From the NCBI GenBank assembly GCA_025361365.1, contig JANYAM010000199.1, positions 1-64,000 on the forward strand: 64,000 nucleotides of DNA. The letters are read 5' to 3'. Shown in pieces: positions 1 to 8,196 of the stretch. How positions within the stretch are numbered: the stretch's first letter is position 1; each line of letters opens with the position of its first letter. Origin of the DNA: Opitutus sp. Its GTDB lineage: Bacteria; Verrucomicrobiota; Verrucomicrobiia; Opitutales; Opitutaceae. A model generated the notes under the pieces. The model was not told the origin of the DNA. It saw nothing but the letters and a program-made list of their open reading frames with translations, and searched no databases. The translations under genes were made by a program, and so were the position numbers.

Positions 1-1532
1 GTCAGGTTGAGAGGCTCCGTCACCAGACGCGCTTTCCCGGCGTAGGTGAGCAGTTGCCGCACAATCCCCGAGGCATGGCGGGCCGCGGTCTCGACTTCAC
101 TGACGCAATCCCGGGTCAGCGGCGAGACGGTCGGATCCTGCAGCACCAGGTTGGCATTCCCCAGAATGGCGGTCAGCAGGTTGTTGAAATCATGCGCGAT
201 GCCGCCGGCCAGCACGCCGAGGCTTTCGAGCTTCTGGGTCTCCTGCATCTTCTGCTCCAGCTTGTCGGCTGTTTCCTCGGCCAGCTTGCGCGCCGTGATG
301 TCGGTGTGCGTGCCGGTGATGCGCAGCGGCTTGCCGGTCGCCGGGTCCCGGGCCACGACCTTGCCGCGGTCGAGGATCCATTTCCACTCGCCGGACTTGG
401 CGCGCAGGCGGAATTCATGGGCATAGTGGTCCTGACCCTTCTCCATGTGATCGATGTCGGCTATGACGTGCGGGAGATCGTCGGGGTGGACCCGGTCGAA
501 GAAGGAATTCCGGCCGCGGCCGATCTCCTCGAGGTTGTAGCCCAGCATGCCGGCCCAGCGCGGGCTGCGCAGGATGCGGTCCGAGGTGACGTCCCAGTCC
601 CAGAATCCGTCCTGGCTGCCCTCGAAGACCAGTTGCAATCGCTCCTCATTCTCGCGGATGGCGCGGGCCTGTCGGGACACCCGCAGGAGCAGCCGGCGTT
701 GCCAGAGGAGCGCGGCCAGGATGATCATGAGGAAGGCGGTCAACGGCGGCAGGAACGGCTGGACATCGCGCCAGCGCAGCTTCTGGGGATCGAGCGGCCC
801 CAACCACCGCTCGTGCAGGGCATCCTGTTCGCGGTTCAAGCGCAGGTTGTAGAGCCCTTGGTTGATCTTCGCGAGCAGCGCCTTCTGGCCCGGGTGCACG
901 GCGAAGCACAAGCTGTAGCTGATTTCCGGGAAATTGATTTCACTCGGCATGACCTGCTTCAGCTTTAGCAGCTGGATCTGGTATTCGGTGACCAGCTGCA
1001 TCCCGAGCAACACGTCACACTCGCCAGTTTCCACGGAACGCAGGCACTCATCGAAGGAGTCGAAGGGCCGGATATCCGCGTGCCAGTCCTGATGGCGCGC
1101 ATACTCATGCGTGAGGGCGTTCTTGATCACGGCCACTCGCTTGCCCGCCAAGTCGGAGATGCGGGTCAGCATCGGGCGGTCCTTGCGCTGATAGACCCCG
1201 CCGACGAGCTTTTCGTAGGGCAGGGAAAAATCCATCTGGCTTGCGCGTTCCTCGGACCAGGCCACGAGTCCGAGGACGTCCCCGCGACCCTGCTGGAAAT
1301 CCGCGTAGACCATCTGCCAGGGGCGCACGTCAAATTCCACGCGCATTCCCTGGTCCGCCGCGAGGGCGCTGAGCAGGCCGACGGCGAAACCGTCGGGGCG
1401 GCCCTTCGCGTTGATGAAGGAAAAGGGCTCGCTGCCGCTTTCCATGAGGACCCGCATCGTCGGGGCTTCCGCACCCGCCAGCTGCAGGGCCAAGGTCAGT
1501 AGAAGGAGGGAGATGCGGCCAAACCGGATCAT
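1..1532 (-). CDS. Sensor histidine kinase with periplasmic amino-acid-binding-type domain and PAS domain (3' end cut off)
   Basis: The visible 510 residues begin with a signal peptide (about 1-21). An SBP_bac_3-like periplasmic ligand-binding domain follows (about 25-245), then one membrane helix (about 258-278), a PAS domain (about 290-415) and the start of a HisKA dimerisation domain with H-box GGIAHDFNNLL and candidate phospho-histidine H447. The ATPase domain and any receiver lie beyond base 1. The architecture implies direct sensing of a small extracellular ligand and phosphotransfer to an unseen regulator. The start is the ATG at 1532-1530, directly before a good signal peptide. It lies 64 bases downstream of the dehydrogenase on the same strand and may be co-transcribed with it. 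The ligand cannot be named. Confidence 0.9.
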   Translation of the reverse strand, partial: MIRFGRISLLLLTLALQLAGAEAPTMRVLMESGSEPFSFINAKGRPDGFAVGLLSALAADQGMRVEFDVRPWQMVYADFQQGRGDVLGLVAWSEERASQMDFSLPYEKLVGGVYQRKDRPMLTRISDLAGKRVAVIKNALTHEYARHQDWHADIRPFDSFDECLRSVETGECDVLLGMQLVTEYQIQLLKLKQVMPSEINFPEISYSLCFAVHPGQKALLAKINQGLYNLRLNREQDALHERWLGPLDPQKLRWRDVQPFLPPLTAFLMIILAALLWQRRLLLRVSRQARAIRENEERLQLVFEGSQDGFWDWDVTSDRILRSPRWAGMLGYNLEEIGRGRNSFFDRVHPDDLPHVIADIDHMEKGQDHYAHEFRLRAKSGEWKWILDRGKVVARDPATGKPLRITGTHTDITARKLAEETADKLEQKMQETQKLESLGVLAGGIAHDFNNLLTAILGNANLVLQDPTVSPLTRDCVSEVETAARHASGIVRQLLTYAGKARLVTEPLNL

Positions 1533-1596
1533 ATGGTCCAGCTGAGAGATATCAATGCGCGCCGCAAATCAACCTTTTGCTCAGGCGCCTGGCCGC

Positions 1597-2481
1597 TTAC
1601 CCGTGCCGATCCTTGAAAGTCAGTTCCGCCACGCCGGATTTGTCCAGGCCGCCGAGCCCCAGCGCCACCATCCGGTCGAACTGCGCCTTGGTGGCCTGCG
1701 CCAGCGGCAGTTTCAGTCCGGCAGCGAGGCCGAGCTGGCAGGCGATGCCGGCATCCTTCGCGGCGTGAGCGCCGGAGAAATAGCAGTCGTGGGCGCGGTG
1801 CTGCATGTCCTCGCCGTCTGTCTTCAGCACCTGCGAGTTGGCACCAGTCTGGAGGAACACCTCGCGCAGCATGTCCAGGTCGAGCCCGAGCGCGGCGCCG
1901 AGGCCGAGCCCCTCGGCGAGGCCGGCGGTGTTGATGTTCATGACCAGATTGACGAGCGCCTTCACCTGCGCGGCGCTGCCGGCAGGCCCGATATAGCGGA
2001 GGGCGGTGCTAAGTTTTTCCAGCACGGGCTTCACCCGCTCAAAAGTCGCCAGCTCGCCGCCGCACATAAGATAGAGCGTGCCATTGCGGGCTTGGGGAAT
2101 GCTGGAGGCCATGCAGCCCTCGAGGCTGGCCGCACCGACGGCGCGCGCCCGGCGCTCGACCTCGACGTGGATCTCGGGGGTGAGCGTGGCGCAATTGACG
2201 AAAGTCCGACCCGGCGCACCCATCAGCAGCGAGTCGCCGGTCTCGGCGAAGACCGCGAGCTGGGCGACGTCGTCGGTGACGACGGTGAAGATGAGTTCGG
2301 CCTTGGCCGTCACGGCGGCGAGGGTCGGGCAGGGCGCGGCGCCAATCTCCTGCGCCAGTGCGGCAGCGGTGGTGGCGTGGGCGTCGTAGACGGCGGTGAT
2401 CGTGTAGCCGCAATCCTTGAGGCGGCGGGCCATGTTTCCGCCCATGCGGCCGGTGCCGACGAAGCCGATGGTAGTGCTCAT
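1597..2481 (-). CDS. NAD(P)-dependent beta-hydroxyacid dehydrogenase (3-hydroxyisobutyrate dehydrogenase / 6-phosphogluconate dehydrogenase-like)
   Basis: This 294-residue protein has the expected length for the beta-hydroxyacid dehydrogenase family. An N-terminal Rossmann motif GFVGTGRMGG (about 6-15) binds the dinucleotide. The C-terminal helical domain carries GSAAQVKALVNL, matching the family's GxxxxxKxxxN catalytic lysine segment. The substrate is uncertain: hydroxyisobutyrate, tartronate semialdehyde and succinic semialdehyde reductases all share this fold. The ATG overlaps the upstream gene's stop in an ATGA junction (2478-2481), so translation is probably coupled to the metallo-hydrolase and the two may act on a shared metabolite. 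Confidence 0.88.
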   Translation of the reverse strand: MSTTIGFVGTGRMGGNMARRLKDCGYTITAVYDAHATTAAALAQEIGAAPCPTLAAVTAKAELIFTVVTDDVAQLAVFAETGDSLLMGAPGRTFVNCATLTPEIHVEVERRARAVGAASLEGCMASSIPQARNGTLYLMCGGELATFERVKPVLEKLSTALRYIGPAGSAAQVKALVNLVMNINTAGLAEGLGLGAALGLDLDMLREVFLQTGANSQVLKTDGEDMQHRAHDCYFSGAHAAKDAGIACQLGLAAGLKLPLAQATKAQFDRMVALGLGGLDKSGVAELTFKDRHG

Positions 2482-3305
2482 GAGCGGCGCGCGAAAAAGG
2501 GATTGTGCTGCTTTTCCTGCTTCAAGGTCGTGAGCGGCCCGTGGCCGCAGGCGAGCACGGTGTCGGCCGGCAGCTTGAGGATCTTCTGCTGGTTGTTGCG
2601 CAGCTGCATGTCGAAGTGCGTGGGGCTGCCGCCCATCGAGCCGGCGAACAGTGAGTCGCCGACGACGGCCAGCGGCCAGGAGAGCCCGGAGATGAAGTAG
2701 GTCGTCTGGCCCGGCGAGTGGCCCCAGGTGAAGAGGGTCTTGATGGAAAGCTCGCCGAGGTGGAAGTGGGCGTTTTCCTGGAAGGTCTTCGCGCCGAGGC
2801 GGCCGAGCGGCTCCAGTTCGCTCGCCCAGATCTCCGCCTCGGTCTCGGCCAGCCGGTGGATGTCCGCGATGTGGTCGGGGTGCGTGTGGGTGAGGAAGAT
2901 GTTCCGGAGCGTCAGGCGCTCGGAGGAGATCGTGTCGAGCATGGCGGTGGAGTCGGCGCCGGTGTCGAAGGCGGCGGCCAGCTTCGTCTTCACGTCCCAG
3001 ACCAGGTAGCTGTTCACCGTCATGTCCTCGAAGGCCGTGTTGAACATCGAGAACCCGCGCTTGAAGATCGGCTGCTCGGGATACCACTCGCGGCGGGCGA
3101 GGGCGAGGAGGGCAGTGCGCTCGAGGCCGAGGGGGCGGGCGAGGGCGAGGAGGGTATTCTCGCGGATCTCCCCCTTTTGCACGGCGTGCAGGTCCGCGAC
3201 CGGGATGTTGGCCGTGGTGGCGAGGGCCTCGTCGGTCAGCTTGAGCCCCCGCTGGGCCTTGCCGATGACGTCGGTGAAATTGTCCTCGAGGGGAATGCGC
3301 GGCAT
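2478..3305 (-). CDS. MBL-fold metallo-hydrolase with N-terminal helix-turn-helix-like domain
   Basis: With the start at the ATG 3305-3303 the protein has 275 residues. Residues about 10-70 form a helical segment resembling an XRE-type helix-turn-helix. Residues about 85-260 are a metallo-beta-lactamase fold with HTHPDH at 140-145, further ligands H196, D217 and H255, and a WGHSPG loop as in glyoxalase II-like hydrolases. A two-metal hydrolase for thioesters or similar small substrates is likely. A longer frame reaching base 3371 exists, but its extra residues look non-coding. The stop overlaps the dehydrogenase start (ATGA). The HTH/MBL fusion is uncommon; the N-terminal part might bind DNA or might be only a structural helix bundle. 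Confidence 0.85.
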   Translation of the reverse strand: MPRIPLEDNFTDVIGKAQRGLKLTDEALATTANIPVADLHAVQKGEIRENTLLALARPLGLERTALLALARREWYPEQPIFKRGFSMFNTAFEDMTVNSYLVWDVKTKLAAAFDTGADSTAMLDTISSERLTLRNIFLTHTHPDHIADIHRLAETEAEIWASELEPLGRLGAKTFQENAHFHLGELSIKTLFTWGHSPGQTTYFISGLSWPLAVVGDSLFAGSMGGSPTHFDMQLRNNQQKILKLPADTVLACGHGPLTTLKQEKQHNPFFARRS

Positions 3306-3368
3306 GTGGCCTTTAAGCTCCGCGAAATCCGGCCCAGCGCAAGCCGGCTTTGCGCGCACCGGGCCAGT

Positions 3369-3404
3369 CAAAAAGCGGGGGCGGCGCCTTGCGACGCCGC
3401 CCCC
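3369..3404 (-). terminator. Rho-independent terminator after the TolC-type gene
   Basis: Read on the minus strand, a 10-bp perfect GC stem (GGGGGCGGCG / CGCCGCCCCC, arms 3395-3404 and 3377-3386, 8-base loop) is followed by GC and then five T residues. It lies about 35 bases after the TolC stop codon and ends that transcript before the metallo-hydrolase gene. Confidence 0.85.
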
Positions 3405-3437
3405 TCGGGGATGTAACTGACAAAAGGGACCGGAGGC

Positions 3438-4949
3438 TTACTTGGGCAGCTCGATGTTGATGTTGAGCTTCTCCAGCGTGACGCCGAGCTGACGGTCGTA
3501 TTCAGCGAGGGCTTTGGCGTAGTCGGCCTTGGCGCGGGCGGCGCTGACTTCGGCGCCGGAGACGATTTCCTGCTGCTGGGCGACCTGGAAAGTGGTGCTC
3601 GTGCCCGCGCGCAGGCGCTTGACCTCGGCGTCGAGGGTGGCCTGGGCGAGTTCAAGCGCGTGGCGGGTGGACTGCACGCGCTTTTGCGCGGTCTCGATCT
3701 GGCCGGCGGCGTTGCCGACGCTGACGACGATGCCCTGCTCGACCTGCTCAAGGAAGGTGGCCGACTGCCGCTCCTGCATCTTGGCGGCGCGGTAGCGGCC
3801 GCGCTCGGTGGTGAAGGTGAGCGGCATGGACACCACGACGCCCCAGCTGTAGGCGTGGTAGTCCTCGTCCTTCACTTGCTGCCGGCTGGTGCGCAGGTCG
3901 GTGTCGTAACCGTTGTAGCCATAACTGCCGACGAGGTCGACGCGCGGCAGCAGCTGGTTGCGCTGCAGGCGCGCGTTGATGCCGTCGCGCTTCAGGCCGA
4001 GCTTGGCCTGCTGGTAATCCGGGCGCTTTTGCAGCGCGAGAGGGAAATCGGCGGCGGCGTCCACGACGACGATGGGCGAGGGCGGCGGAGGCTCGATGAC
4101 GATGCGCTGTGCGAGCAGCCCCGGGGTCTTGTCATCGGTGATAAGTTGCTTGAGCGCATATTCGGAGGCCTGCACGGCGCGCTGGGCGAACAGGATGCCT
4201 TCATCGCGCGTCGCGGCCCGGGATTCGGCGACGCCGACATCGTATTCGGACATGCTGCCGACCTTGAAGCGCTTCCGGTTCTCGTCCACCAGCTGCATGG
4301 CGAGCTCCTTCGAGCGAATGGCGCTGCGGAGGTTGGCGTAGGCAAAGGTGAGATCGTAATAGGCGGCGATCACGCGGGTCACCGTGTCCATCACCGACTG
4401 GCGGAACTGCCACTGGCTGATGCCCCGGTTGACCTGCGCGATGCGGACGGCGGCGAGCGTGGGGCCGAAACCGAAGTTGCGCAGGAGAGGTTGGGTGCCG
4501 GAGATCCCGGCGAACGTGTCGAAGTTGTCCGTGTAGCCGTTGAAGGTGCCGCGGGAATTGATGCTGTTGGCGTCGAACTTGTAGGTCATGCCCCAGGGCA
4601 GCACGCCGCCGAGGCTGAAGTCCGCGGTATCGGTCTTGGCGAAGCCGGTCGGAGGCCGGAAGCCGGTGGTGGCGTCGGCGAGCGCGGGATTGAAGCTCTC
4701 GGAATAGGAATAGCTGCCGTTGAACACGGGATCAAATTTGCCGAAGGCCTCGATGACGCGGGCGGACGCAATGACGGGGCCGAAGCTGTCGACCTTGATC
4801 GAAAAATTCTTGGCGAGGGCGCGCTGGATGGCCTCGTTCAGGCCGATCTTTTCCCCACTGGGGGCATCCATGGGGACGGATTGCGCAAAGCTGGAAAGCG
4901 AGATGACGGAGAAAAAAAGCAGGCCAAATAGGCGCCGTGGGGTGAGCAT
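3438..4949 (-). CDS. TolC-family outer-membrane efflux channel
   Basis: The 503-residue protein starts with a cleavable signal peptide (about 1-22). Two TolC-type (OEP) repeats follow, with long amphipathic alpha-helical stretches rich in A, Q, R and E (for example around residues 180-280 and 395-490) separated by short strand regions such as VDLVGSYGYNGYD. TolC trimers form the outer-membrane exit duct of tripartite ABC or RND exporters. It is transcribed alone: a sigma-54-type promoter lies 24 bases upstream and a strong terminator follows. It shares the promoter type and upstream element with the HlyD/ATPase/permease operons, which suggests it is their outer-membrane partner. Confidence 0.92.
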   Translation of the reverse strand: MLTPRRLFGLLFFSVISLSSFAQSVPMDAPSGEKIGLNEAIQRALAKNFSIKVDSFGPVIASARVIEAFGKFDPVFNGSYSYSESFNPALADATTGFRPPTGFAKTDTADFSLGGVLPWGMTYKFDANSINSRGTFNGYTDNFDTFAGISGTQPLLRNFGFGPTLAAVRIAQVNRGISQWQFRQSVMDTVTRVIAAYYDLTFAYANLRSAIRSKELAMQLVDENRKRFKVGSMSEYDVGVAESRAATRDEGILFAQRAVQASEYALKQLITDDKTPGLLAQRIVIEPPPPSPIVVVDAAADFPLALQKRPDYQQAKLGLKRDGINARLQRNQLLPRVDLVGSYGYNGYDTDLRTSRQQVKDEDYHAYSWGVVVSMPLTFTTERGRYRAAKMQERQSATFLEQVEQGIVVSVGNAAGQIETAQKRVQSTRHALELAQATLDAEVKRLRAGTSTTFQVAQQQEIVSGAEVSAARAKADYAKALAEYDRQLGVTLEKLNINIELPK

Positions 4950-4972
4950 GGTGGTTGGGTTGCGGCCCGCTT

Positions 4973-4988
4973 TGCAACCCTCATGCCA
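4973..4988 (-). promoter_or_regulatory. Sigma-54 promoter of the TolC-type gene
   Basis: The minus strand reads TGGCATGAGGGTTGCA: GG and GC separated by exactly 10 bases, with TGGCA and TTGCA boxes close to the RpoN consensus. The predicted transcript start is near 4962, giving a leader of about 13 bases before the ATG at 4949. Confidence 0.82.
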
Positions 4989-5017
4989 CCGGGAAAACTA
5001 AAACTAAGAGCCTGGCT

Positions 5018-5031
5018 TGCAATATATTGCA
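5018..5031. promoter_or_regulatory. Perfect 14-bp palindrome between the activator site and the tolC promoter
   Basis: TGCAATATATTGCA is a perfect inverted repeat in otherwise GC-rich DNA. It lies between the sigma-54 promoter and the upstream dyad, where a second regulator or a DNA-bending protein could bind. The function is unknown. Confidence 0.4.
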
Positions 5032-5073
5032 CTTGCCGGTCCAGACCCTCTTCTGCGGGCGCGCCTCAGCAAC

Positions 5074-5099
5074 GGGATTACGCAATCCCGGAAATGGGA
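5074..5099. promoter_or_regulatory. Upstream activator element (TCCC-N6-GGGA with outer GGGA)
   Basis: The plus strand shows GGGA (5074-5077), eight bases, TCCC (5086-5089), six bases (GGAAAT), GGGA (5096-5099). The dyad centre is about 105 bases upstream of the promoter GG. The same arrangement precedes four other sigma-54 promoters in the window, so it is probably an enhancer site for an NtrC-type activator. Confidence 0.7.
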
Positions 5100-5115
5100 A
5101 GGGGGCTTGCGAAGC

Positions 5116-7575
5116 TTATTCGCTGCGTAGCGCGATCATCGGATCGACCTTGGCCGCGCGACGGGCCGGCAGCCAGCAAGCGATGCAGACGGCCAGACTC
5201 AGCATTGCGCCGGCGACAACATACGAAAGCGGCCCGACCGCCGGGAGTTCGGGCCATTGCTGGCGCACCAGCTGCAGCAGTATCCAGGCGAGCAAGCCGC
5301 CGGTCAGGAATCCTCCGGCCAGCAGGCTGAGGCCCTGCGTGGCGACTAGCCGGGCCAAACCCGCGGCGGTGGCGCCAAGCGCCGAACGCACGCCGAACTC
5401 GCGCATGCGGCGCGTGACCTGCAGGGCGAGCAATCCGTAGAGCCCGATTGCGGCCAGCACGAGACCAAGCCCGCCGAAGAGGGCCACGAGCGTGAGAGCG
5501 TAACGTTCGGTGACGTGCGTCTGCGCGACGACTTCGGCGATCGAGACCATCTCGAATGCGGCGAGGCGCGAATCTACACGGGCGAGCGCGGCGCGCACGG
5601 CGTTGTCGAGCGAGTGCGGGGCGACGGCGGTCTCCAGCACGAAGGTGTATTCGCTGAACGTAGCTGAAAGTGCCACCACCTGCGGCAGCGGCATATGCAC
5701 CGTGCCGTTGATCTCCCCGTCGTTGGCGTCGGCGAGAACCTTGGTGTCGGCGGCGACGCCGACGATCGTCATCCAAGGGCGTGGTCCGTCGAGCCGGCCG
5801 AGCTTCACGCGCTGGCCCACGGCGTCCTGTCCCGGCCAGTAGCGGCGGGCGAAGGATTCGTTGACGATGCAGACCGACGGTGCGCCTGCCTGGTCCGCGC
5901 CAGTGAAATCGCGTCCGCGCAGGAGCGTCTGGCCGGCCGTGGCAAAGTAACCCGGTGTGGTCGCCCGCAGATAGCCGAGATAATAGCCGCGCGGCTCGGG
6001 TGGGGTGGCGCCCGCGGGATTGTTGCTCACGAGCTGGCGGGCGGAATTGAGAGGATGCGGCAGCGTGATGGCGGCTGAACGGACTCCGGGCAACGCGCGG
6101 AATTCCGCCAGCGCGGCGTCGAGCGTGTGCAGGCGCGCCGCAGCGGTCGGATAAAGGCGCTCCATGCTGATGTTGAAAGTGAGCCGGTTCTCCGTGGCGA
6201 AGCCCCAAGGTTGCTCCACCAGCGAGCGGAAATAACCCGTGAGGAGGCCGGTGGCGACCAGCAGGACGAGCGCGGCGGCGATTTCGCCGACCACCAGGGC
6301 GGCGAGCAGGCGGCGCGTGCCTCGGTCGATCGTTACGCTGCGCGAGCCATTACCCATGGCCGCCCGCAGGTCCGTGCGGGCCGCCCGCCAAGCCGGCAGC
6401 AGGCCGAAGCCGAGCCCGGCCAGCAGGAGCGCGCCGGAGGCCAGCGCGAAGGCGGGCAGGTCCAAGCGCACGGCGTAATCGAACTCCCGCATGGCGCTGC
6501 CCGTGGCATCCGCGCCCTCGGGACTGAGCGCGACGAGCACGGGCGTGGCCCAGGTCGCGAGCAGCAGGCCGGCGACCGTGCCCAACGCGGCGAGCAAGAG
6601 CGATTGCACCAGCGATTCGCGGACGAGACGACCGCGTGAAGCACCCAGGGCGGCGCGGACCGCCGTCTCGCCCTCGCGGGCCACGGAACGGGCGAGGAGC
6701 AAGCCCGCGAAGTTGGCGGCGGCCACCAGCAGAGTGCAGAACGCCGCGCCGTAAATCGCGAGCAGCTTGGGCTTGAGGTCGGCGACGAAGCCTTCGCGCA
6801 GTGGACGCGCATAGGCGCGCACGGGGTTGCCCGGATCGGGCAGCGCGGCGCTGACGTTGGCGCACATCCGGCGGATCGCGGCGTCGGCGGCGGCGAGCGT
6901 CACGCCGGGCTGCAACCGCGCGACGCCATAGAGATAATGTCCCCGTGAACCCTGCGGATCGAAGGCGGCGGCGAGCGGCATCCAGACGTCGGCGCGATAG
7001 GGATGACGGTAACTAGGCGGCATTACGCCGACGACGGTGTAGGGCGAACCGTCCAGCGTGATCGTCTGCCCGAGTGCATCGGCCCGGCCGGCGAACTGGC
7101 TTTGCCAGAGGTCGTGGCTGATGAGGATGACGCGCGGCCCGTTGGGCTTGTCCTCCGCGGCGGTGAAGTTGCGCCCAAGCGCCGGGGCGAGTCCGAGCAC
7201 GGAGAAGAAATCCGCCGTGACGCGGGCGGCCGGCAACGCGCGGGGCGCCTCGCCGCTGGCGTTGGTCAGCGTGAAGCTTGCCCCGGTGGCAGCGCCGACG
7301 CCCGTGAAGATGTCACGACCGTTCTCGCGCCACTGCCGCAGGGTGAGCTCGGAGAGATTGAGCGTGTTCGCGCGCGTGTCGGCCTGGTCGTAGGCCTCGT
7401 AGACGCGAATGAGCCGGTCGGGCTCGGGGAAAGGCAGCGGCCGGAGCAGGGCGGCCTCGACGACGGAGAAGATCGCGGTGTTCACGCCGATACCGAGGGC
7501 GAGCACCAGCACGGCGGCGGCGGTGAACCCGGGTGACTTGGCGAGCTGACGGATGGCTTGTGACAGGACGTGCAT
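5116..7575 (-). CDS. ADOP-type ABC permease 1 (duplicated MacB_PCD + FtsX)
   Basis: The 819-residue membrane protein has the layout of the acidobacterial duplicated orphan permease family (TIGR03434). There is one N-terminal helix (about 15-38), a periplasmic MacB_PCD domain, and an FtsX module (helices near 272-296, 322-345 and 375-398). A further helix lies near 422-448, followed by a second periplasmic domain and a second FtsX module (about 690-819) ending in a [17 protein letters not shown]-type tail. MacB-like permeases convert cytoplasmic ATP hydrolysis into periplasmic movement and do not carry substrate through the membrane themselves. It is the last gene of a run of four permeases and an ankyrin gene, 12 bases after the latter. 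It has no ATPase domain and must borrow one. Confidence 0.92.
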   Translation of the reverse strand: MHVLSQAIRQLAKSPGFTAAAVLVLALGIGVNTAIFSVVEAALLRPLPFPEPDRLIRVYEAYDQADTRANTLNLSELTLRQWRENGRDIFTGVGAATGASFTLTNASGEAPRALPAARVTADFFSVLGLAPALGRNFTAAEDKPNGPRVILISHDLWQSQFAGRADALGQTITLDGSPYTVVGVMPPSYRHPYRADVWMPLAAAFDPQGSRGHYLYGVARLQPGVTLAAADAAIRRMCANVSAALPDPGNPVRAYARPLREGFVADLKPKLLAIYGAAFCTLLVAAANFAGLLLARSVAREGETAVRAALGASRGRLVRESLVQSLLLAALGTVAGLLLATWATPVLVALSPEGADATGSAMREFDYAVRLDLPAFALASGALLLAGLGFGLLPAWRAARTDLRAAMGNGSRSVTIDRGTRRLLAALVVGEIAAALVLLVATGLLTGYFRSLVEQPWGFATENRLTFNISMERLYPTAAARLHTLDAALAEFRALPGVRSAAITLPHPLNSARQLVSNNPAGATPPEPRGYYLGYLRATTPGYFATAGQTLLRGRDFTGADQAGAPSVCIVNESFARRYWPGQDAVGQRVKLGRLDGPRPWMTIVGVAADTKVLADANDGEINGTVHMPLPQVVALSATFSEYTFVLETAVAPHSLDNAVRAALARVDSRLAAFEMVSIAEVVAQTHVTERYALTLVALFGGLGLVLAAIGLYGLLALQVTRRMREFGVRSALGATAAGLARLVATQGLSLLAGGFLTGGLLAWILLQLVRQQWPELPAVGPLSYVVAGAMLSLAVCIACWLPARRAAKVDPMIALRSE

Positions 7576-7587
7576 GGGGCAGGTGAG

Positions 7588-8181
7588 TTACTCTTCCGTG
7601 CCGGGACCGGTGCCGGCGGGCCAGACGAACGGGAGCGGGCGGAACGTGACATCGGGGACGCCGGAAGCCAGCAGCCAGTCATAGACCGCGCGGGATTTTT
7701 CGCCGCCCTGCTTGGCGCAGTGCAACAGCGTGAAACCATGCGGCCCGGGGATCTCGTGGGCCTTGGGGTTGAGCGCGAGCACGGTCTTGATGAACTCGAG
7801 CTGCCCGAGCATCGCGGCCGCATAGATATCGAGGCGCGCACCCTTGCTCAGCAGGTATTCCGCGATCGCATGTCCACCGGTGTGAGCCGCGGCTTGGAGC
7901 GGCGTTTCAAAGTCGCCGCCACCCCAGTCCCAAGTAGCGTTGGCGAGCAAGGGTGTCTCCTCGACGAGCTGGCGGACATTTTCCAGGCTGCGGTGGGCCT
8001 GCCCGACGGTCATCTGCACTTTCTCCGGCAGCAGGGCGGGCGGCTTGGGCGGGGCCTTGGGGCGCGGGCCGGCGGTCGCGGCCGGGTCGACCTGCTGGTT
8101 GAAGTGCGAGGAAATCAACGCGGCCAGGGGCGCGGTGGCGACCAGCGACGCGGACGAGACGAGGAAGAGACGGCGGTTCAT
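7588..8181 (-). CDS. Exported ankyrin-repeat protein
   Basis: The 197-residue protein opens with NRRLFLVSSASLVATAP, a signal with a twin-arginine-like start, so export to the periplasm is likely. A proline/lysine-rich linker follows. From about residue 75 there are ankyrin-type repeats (TPLQAAAHTGGHAIAEYLLSKGA, split here as TPLQAAAHTGG and HAIAEYLLSKGA; also GFTLLHCAKQGG). Ankyrin repeats mediate protein-protein contacts. It sits between two permease genes with gaps of 15 and 12 bases and is clearly in their operon, so it may bind the large periplasmic loops of the permeases. No catalytic motif is visible. Confidence 0.82.
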   Translation of the reverse strand: MNRRLFLVSSASLVATAPLAALISSHFNQQVDPAATAGPRPKAPPKPPALLPEKVQMTVGQAHRSLENVRQLVEETPLLANATWDWGGGDFETPLQAAAHTGGHAIAEYLLSKGARLDIYAAAMLGQLEFIKTVLALNPKAHEIPGPHGFTLLHCAKQGGEKSRAVYDWLLASGVPDVTFRPLPFVWPAGTGPGTEE

Positions 8182-8196
8182 AGAATGGGTGGGTGA

